Positions 13,612 to 17,033 of a stretch of 17,033 nucleotides of DNA are shown piece by piece; within the stretch, counting starts at the first letter, position 1, and every line of letters begins with the position of its first letter. Position numbers and translations under genes: made by a program. The DNA is from an uncultured Porphyromonadaceae bacterium (GTDB lineage Bacteria; Bacteroidota; Bacteroidia; Bacteroidales; Muribaculaceae). The stretch is from NCBI GenBank assembly GCA_900541835.1, contig UQLL01000033.1:1-17033 (forward strand), given 5' to 3'. The notes under the pieces are model-generated. The model did not search any database. It had not been told where the DNA came from and saw only the letters and a list, made by a program, of their open reading frames with translations.

Positions 13612-14382
13612 ATGCTGGAATTCGGAGCAAAAGACATAGTCGACATACTGATAGTGGCGCTCATGCTCTTCTATCTCTACCGCATGATGCGGTCGAGCGG
13701 GACCCTGAGCCTCTTCTACGGCGTGCTCGGCTTCATCCTCATCTGGGTAGTAGCCTCCGAAATCCTCAGCATGCGCCTTACCGGCACCATCCTCGACAAG
13801 TTCATGAGCATCGGCCTGATAGTGCTCGTGATCCTGTTCCAGGACCAGATCAAGCGCTTCCTAATCGACATAGGCTCGCAGGACAAGTGGCGCTTCATCT
13901 CGCGCATCTTCCGCCACTCCAAGGACCAGACCCAGGACCACGCCATGGCCCTGGCCGTGGTCTACGCCTGCAACTCCATGTCGCGCACCAAGACCGGCGC
14001 CCTCATAGTCCTGCAGCAGAAAATGCCCCTGGACGACTACGAGAAGACCGGCGACATCATCGACGCCGACGTCAACATGCGCCTGATCGAGAACATCTTC
14101 TTCAAGAACTCTCCGCTGCACGACGGGGCCATGATCATCGCCCGCGGACGCATCGCGGCCGCCGGCTGCATCCTGCCAGTGAGCCACAACATGGACATTC
14201 CCAAGCACCTCGGCCTGCGCCACCGCGCCGCCCTGGGCATGAGCCAGACCACCGACGCCTACTGCGTCGTAGTCAGCGAGGAGACCGGCGCCATATCCGT
14301 GGCCCACAACGGCGTCCTCCAGACCAAGATCTCAGCCATCGACCTGGAGAACATACTCTCCGCCGCCATCGAGACCCAGTAA
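13612..14382 (+). CDS. cdaA: Membrane diadenylate cyclase CdaA (c-di-AMP synthase)
   Basis: This 256-residue protein makes cyclic di-AMP from two ATP. Residues about 1-75 form hydrophobic helices (DILIVALMLFYLYRMM, LFYGVLGFILIWVVA, SIGLIVLVILF), as in CdaA. The DAC domain follows with the catalytic DGA motif (LHDGAMII, DGA at 171-173) and the RHR motif (LGLRHRAALG, RHR at 203-205), then SEETGAISVA. All key residues are present. The length is normal for CdaA (about 270). No CdaR regulator gene with YbbR repeats is adjacent, unlike in Firmicutes. It is co-directional with folP (7 nt) and with the pyruvyl transferase family gene downstream (14 nt), so all three probably share the promoter at 12728. 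Confidence 0.95.
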   Translation: MLEFGAKDIVDILIVALMLFYLYRMMRSSGTLSLFYGVLGFILIWVVASEILSMRLTGTILDKFMSIGLIVLVILFQDQIKRFLIDIGSQDKWRFISRIFRHSKDQTQDHAMALAVVYACNSMSRTKTGALIVLQQKMPLDDYEKTGDIIDADVNMRLIENIFFKNSPLHDGAMIIARGRIAAAGCILPVSHNMDIPKHLGLRHRAALGMSQTTDAYCVVVSEETGAISVAHNGVLQTKISAIDLENILSAAIETQ

Positions 14383-14396
14383 ACCTACCTTTATAT

Positions 14397-15719
14397 ATGT
14401 TCCGCAGGCTCCGACACGCACTGGTGGAGCGGCACATCCTGTACAAGGAATACCACGCACACAGGAGGCTGCTCCGGGAGCTTGCTCCGACGCCCGAAGG
14501 CAACCGGCAGCGCTCGCTGGTCATCATCCCATGCGCGCCCGACAGCGTCATCGGCTCACGCGCCGACGAGGCTATGATTGTGACCGCCATGCAGCAGTTC
14601 CGTGACATGGCCGGTCGCAAGGCACCCATCACCGTAGTCTGCGCCGGTGAGTTCGAGAACCCCGGTTGGCCCAGGCTCGCCCAACGTTACGGCGCCGAGT
14701 TGCTCAAGGCTTGGAAAGGCGCCAACGCCCATGGCACTGTAGCCCGGGCCGTAGCCGAGCTGGCCCCGACAGACATCTGCATCCTCGGCGCCGACGGCAT
14801 GGACGGCCACTACTCACCCTTCATCAGCTTCGGACTCCTCTCCCTCTACACCCTTTTCTATGCCAAGGGGTATAACGTGTCGCTGCTCGGCTTCAGCTAC
14901 AGCGACCATCCGCATCCGACCCTCAACCGCCTATTCCGCAAGGTGGCAGGCAGCGCGCCCTTCCACCTGCGCGACCCACTCTCGCAGAAACGCTTCCGCC
15001 AGTCCACTCGCATCATCAAGGCACGCCTCGTGGCCGACGCCGCCTTCCTGCTCCGCCCCGACCAGAACAGCGACGCATACAGGCGATACCGCGACCGCGT
15101 CAACGACATCCGATTACACAGCGCCATAGTCATCGCCTTCAACTTCCGCCCCATGCTCCGACCCGGCCATACGGCCGACGAACTTGAGGCAAGCGTGCAA
15201 AGAATGGCCGAAACCCTACGTCGCCTGCTCGACGATAACCCCGGACTCGCCATTGCCCTCCTCCCGCACGACGACTGCAAGCGCCTCAGCGACAACTACG
15301 TCTTGCGTGGTGTCTACGACCGACTGAAAGACAATTACTCCGACTGCGTCATCTACGTTCCCCAGGTCTACCGCGCCGAGGAAATCAAGGCCATCGTGGG
15401 CCTCTTCGACGGCGTCATCTCCAGCCATATGCACCTGGCCATCGCCGCCCTCGGCATGAACGTCCCCGTCATGGCAGCCGAATGTCAGGGCCAGGTCCGC
15501 GGACTGTTCGCCCACTTCGACTACCCGGAACAGTATCTCCTCACCCCCGAGCAGTTCTGCGGCGACGCCTTCCTGGGCGCCGCCGACGTCTTCGTCGCCA
15601 ACCTGCGCAACCTGAAACTGCACATCCTCACCACCCTCCCTAAGGTCAGGGAACTCTCAAGAAAAAATTTTGAGCCAACCGTTTTTCGGCGGCATCCTTT
15701 GCGGATGAGAAATTTTTAG
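14397..15719 (+). CDS. Polysaccharide pyruvyl transferase family protein
   Basis: This 440-residue protein starts at the ATG 14 nt after cdaA; the frame is open further upstream through cdaA, but that part is not coding. It resembles PF04230 by its N-terminal strand and glycine turn (LVIIPCAPDSVIGSRADEAMI) and by a C-terminal GT-B-like signature at about residues 340-366 (VISSHMHLAIAALGMNVPVM, then QGQVRGLFAHF). Family members attach pyruvate ketals to sugars of capsule, exopolysaccharide or cell-wall polymers, or have diverged roles. The family usually has Arg before the x-His of the RxH motif, where this protein has SHMH. No other polysaccharide genes are nearby, so its acceptor is unknown. 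The last roughly 20 codons are AT-richer and overlap the -33 region of the next promoter. Confidence 0.8.
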   Translation: MFRRLRHALVERHILYKEYHAHRRLLRELAPTPEGNRQRSLVIIPCAPDSVIGSRADEAMIVTAMQQFRDMAGRKAPITVVCAGEFENPGWPRLAQRYGAELLKAWKGANAHGTVARAVAELAPTDICILGADGMDGHYSPFISFGLLSLYTLFYAKGYNVSLLGFSYSDHPHPTLNRLFRKVAGSAPFHLRDPLSQKRFRQSTRIIKARLVADAAFLLRPDQNSDAYRRYRDRVNDIRLHSAIVIAFNFRPMLRPGHTADELEASVQRMAETLRRLLDDNPGLAIALLPHDDCKRLSDNYVLRGVYDRLKDNYSDCVIYVPQVYRAEEIKAIVGLFDGVISSHMHLAIAALGMNVPVMAAECQGQVRGLFAHFDYPEQYLLTPEQFCGDAFLGAADVFVANLRNLKLHILTTLPKVRELSRKNFEPTVFRRHPLRMRNF

Positions 15720-15727
15720 TACCTTTG
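15699..15727 (+). promoter_or_regulatory. Promoter (TTG -33 and TAnnTTTG -7) for the carboxynorspermidine dehydrogenase gene
   Basis: TACCTTTG (15720-15727) matches the -7 consensus. TTG at 15699-15701 lies 18 nt upstream as a plausible -33 box, inside the last codons of the pyruvyl transferase family gene. A start about 7 nt downstream would leave a leader of some 20 nt before the ATG at 15754. A short stem, CATCC/GGATG (15693-15707), followed after a few bases by five T's, lies in the same place and might act as a weak terminator for the upstream operon. Confidence 0.6.
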
Positions 15728-15753
15728 TATCTTGAAAAAACGCACACACGAAA

Positions 15754-16962
15754 ATGGGAAAAGTACTCATAATAGGCGCCGGCGGCGTAGGGTCCGTGGT
15801 GGCGCACAAATGCGCGCAGCATCCGGAAATATTTTCGGAGATAGTGCTGGCATCGCGCACTAAGTCGAAAGTCGACCGCCTGGCCGAGGCCGTGCGCGAG
15901 CGCACCGGAGCCACGAACATCGTCACCGACCAGGTCGACGCCGACCACGTGCCGGAACTCGTCGAGCTCTTCAACCGCCACAGGCCGGACATCTGCATCA
16001 ACGTCGCCCTCCCCTACCAGGACCTCACCATCATGGACGCCTGCCTGGAATGCGGCGTCAACTACCTCGACACGGCCAACTACGAGCCGCTCGACGAGGC
16101 GCACTTCGAATACTCCTGGCAGTGGGCCTATCGCGAGCGCTTCGAGAAGGCCGGACTTACGGCCATCCTCGGCTGCGGCTTCGACCCGGGCGTCAGTGCC
16201 ATCTTCGTGGCCTACGCCGCCAAGCACCACTTCAGCCGAATGGAGTACCTCGACATCGTGGACTGCAACGCCGGGAACCACGGCAAGGCCTTCGCCACCA
16301 ACTTCAACCCCGAGATCAACATACGCGAGATCACCCAGCCGGGCCGATACTACGAGGACGGCAAGTGGGTAGAGACCAGGAACCTCGAGATCCACAAGCC
16401 ACTCACCTACCCCAACATAGGCGAGCGCGAGAGCTACCTGCTCTACCACGAGGAGCTGGAGAGCCTGGTGCTCAACTTCCCCACCATCAGGCGCGCCAGG
16501 TTCTGGATGACCTTCGGCCAGGAATACCTCACTCACCTGCGCGTGATCCAGGACATAGGCATGGCTCGCATCGACCCGGTGATGTACGAGGGCCGCGAGA
16601 TCGTGCCCATCCAGTTCCTGAAGGCCGTGCTGCCCGATCCCGGCTCGCTCGGAGAGAACTACACCGGCGAGACGAGCATCGGCTGCCGCATCTCCGGCCT
16701 CGACAAGCACGGCAAGCACTCCACCTACTACATCTACAACAACTGCTCCCATCAGGCCGCCTACTCGGAGACTGGCGCCCAGGCCGTGAGCTACACCACC
16801 GGCGTGCCGGCAATGGTCGGCGCCGCCATGTTCCTGACCGGCAAGTGGATGATGCCCGGCGTCCGCAACGTCGAGGAGTTCGACCCGGACCCCTTCCTGG
16901 ACATGCTCGCCAAGAACGGCCTGCCCTACAACGTGGTCACCGACACCGATTTGGAATTATAA
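15754..16962 (+). CDS. Carboxynorspermidine dehydrogenase (saccharopine dehydrogenase family)
   Basis: This is a 402-residue cytoplasmic oxidoreductase. The N-terminal Rossmann fold begins KVLIIGAGGVGSVVAHKCAQ (nucleotide loop GAGGVG at about 8-13). INVALPYQDLTIMDACLECG and NYLDTANYEP follow, then the GCGFDPGVS turn near residue 145, all typical of the Lys9-like family. Full-family similarity, including the segments IGERESYLLYHEELESLV and YNNCSHQAAYSETGAQAVSY, fits carboxynorspermidine/carboxyspermidine dehydrogenase. That enzyme joins aspartate semialdehyde to a diamine using NAD(P)H, in the aspartate-dependent spermidine route used by many gut Bacteroidetes. The partner decarboxylase (NspC) is not in this window. 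It has its own promoter just upstream. A saccharopine dehydrogenase role is the alternative but less likely. Confidence 0.9.
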   Translation: MGKVLIIGAGGVGSVVAHKCAQHPEIFSEIVLASRTKSKVDRLAEAVRERTGATNIVTDQVDADHVPELVELFNRHRPDICINVALPYQDLTIMDACLECGVNYLDTANYEPLDEAHFEYSWQWAYRERFEKAGLTAILGCGFDPGVSAIFVAYAAKHHFSRMEYLDIVDCNAGNHGKAFATNFNPEINIREITQPGRYYEDGKWVETRNLEIHKPLTYPNIGERESYLLYHEELESLVLNFPTIRRARFWMTFGQEYLTHLRVIQDIGMARIDPVMYEGREIVPIQFLKAVLPDPGSLGENYTGETSIGCRISGLDKHGKHSTYYIYNNCSHQAAYSETGAQAVSYTTGVPAMVGAAMFLTGKWMMPGVRNVEEFDPDPFLDMLAKNGLPYNVVTDTDLEL

Positions 16963-17033
16963 GGTCGATAAGGTCTCTAGAGGGTGTGTCAAAATTCAAA
17001 ATTTCGGTCAGATTGTAGGGCTGCACCCCGGTG
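16963..17033. other. Gene-free 3' end of the window, possible mobile-element edge
   Basis: No ORF, convincing terminator or promoter was found in these 71 bp. From 16980 the sequence reads GAGGGTGTGTCAAAATT, preceded by CTCTA. This resembles terminal inverted repeats of insertion sequences I recall from Bacteroidales, but the window ends before a second end or a transposase could be seen. Confidence 0.25.

Noticed and set aside
13887..14396. Extended N-terminus of the pyruvyl transferase family gene
   Set aside because: It overlaps cdaA in another frame with an Arg/His/Pro-rich product. The ATG at 14397 after cdaA fits the family start.

Overview
The window looks like a GC-rich (about 60% by eye) chromosome segment of a gut-type Bacteroidales bacterium. 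The evidence is the TAnnTTTG promoter boxes, lipoproteins with DUF4493-like and PCMD-like domains and acidic residues after the lipobox Cys, a folP-cdaA gene pair, and short heptanucleotide repeats of a Bacteroidales style. The genus cannot be fixed from this sequence. Codons are strongly C/G-ending, so many long antisense frames stay open by chance; those were left out.

Region 1 (about 88-9563) is one tightly packed, apparently single-promoter operon of six envelope genes. Three are tandem paralogous lipoproteins with N-terminal DUF4493-like domains (124, 2730, 3989), followed by two paralogous outer-membrane beta-barrel proteins (6120, 6932) and a fourth lipoprotein with a PCMD C-terminus (7926). 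Junctions are +5, +14, -8, -4 and +1 nt. The picture is a cell-surface complex: exported, probably glycan- or surface-binding lipoproteins with barrel partners. Its function is unknown. Inside this operon, the signal-peptide-coding starts of the fifth and sixth genes are each built from the same kind of element: two inverted arrays of four 7-bp units around a CAATGNA core.

Region 2 (9553-10520) carries a DgkA-family lipid kinase, whose start overlaps the end of the last surface gene by 11 nt, and a PAP2-family phosphatase. Both plausibly act in lipid or undecaprenyl-phosphate recycling. A 53-codon unrecognised small ORF (10569-10730) follows, then a strong hairpin (10748-10792) between convergent transcripts.

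Region 3 (10869-16962) is housekeeping. typA/bipA is on the minus strand. It is separated from plus-strand folP by a 31-bp symmetric divergent promoter. folP is followed by cdaA (c-di-AMP synthesis) and a polysaccharide pyruvyl transferase family protein. A separately promoted carboxynorspermidine dehydrogenase-type gene comes last. The final 71 bp hold no gene and perhaps the edge of a mobile element.

No rRNA, tRNA or CRISPR array was seen.
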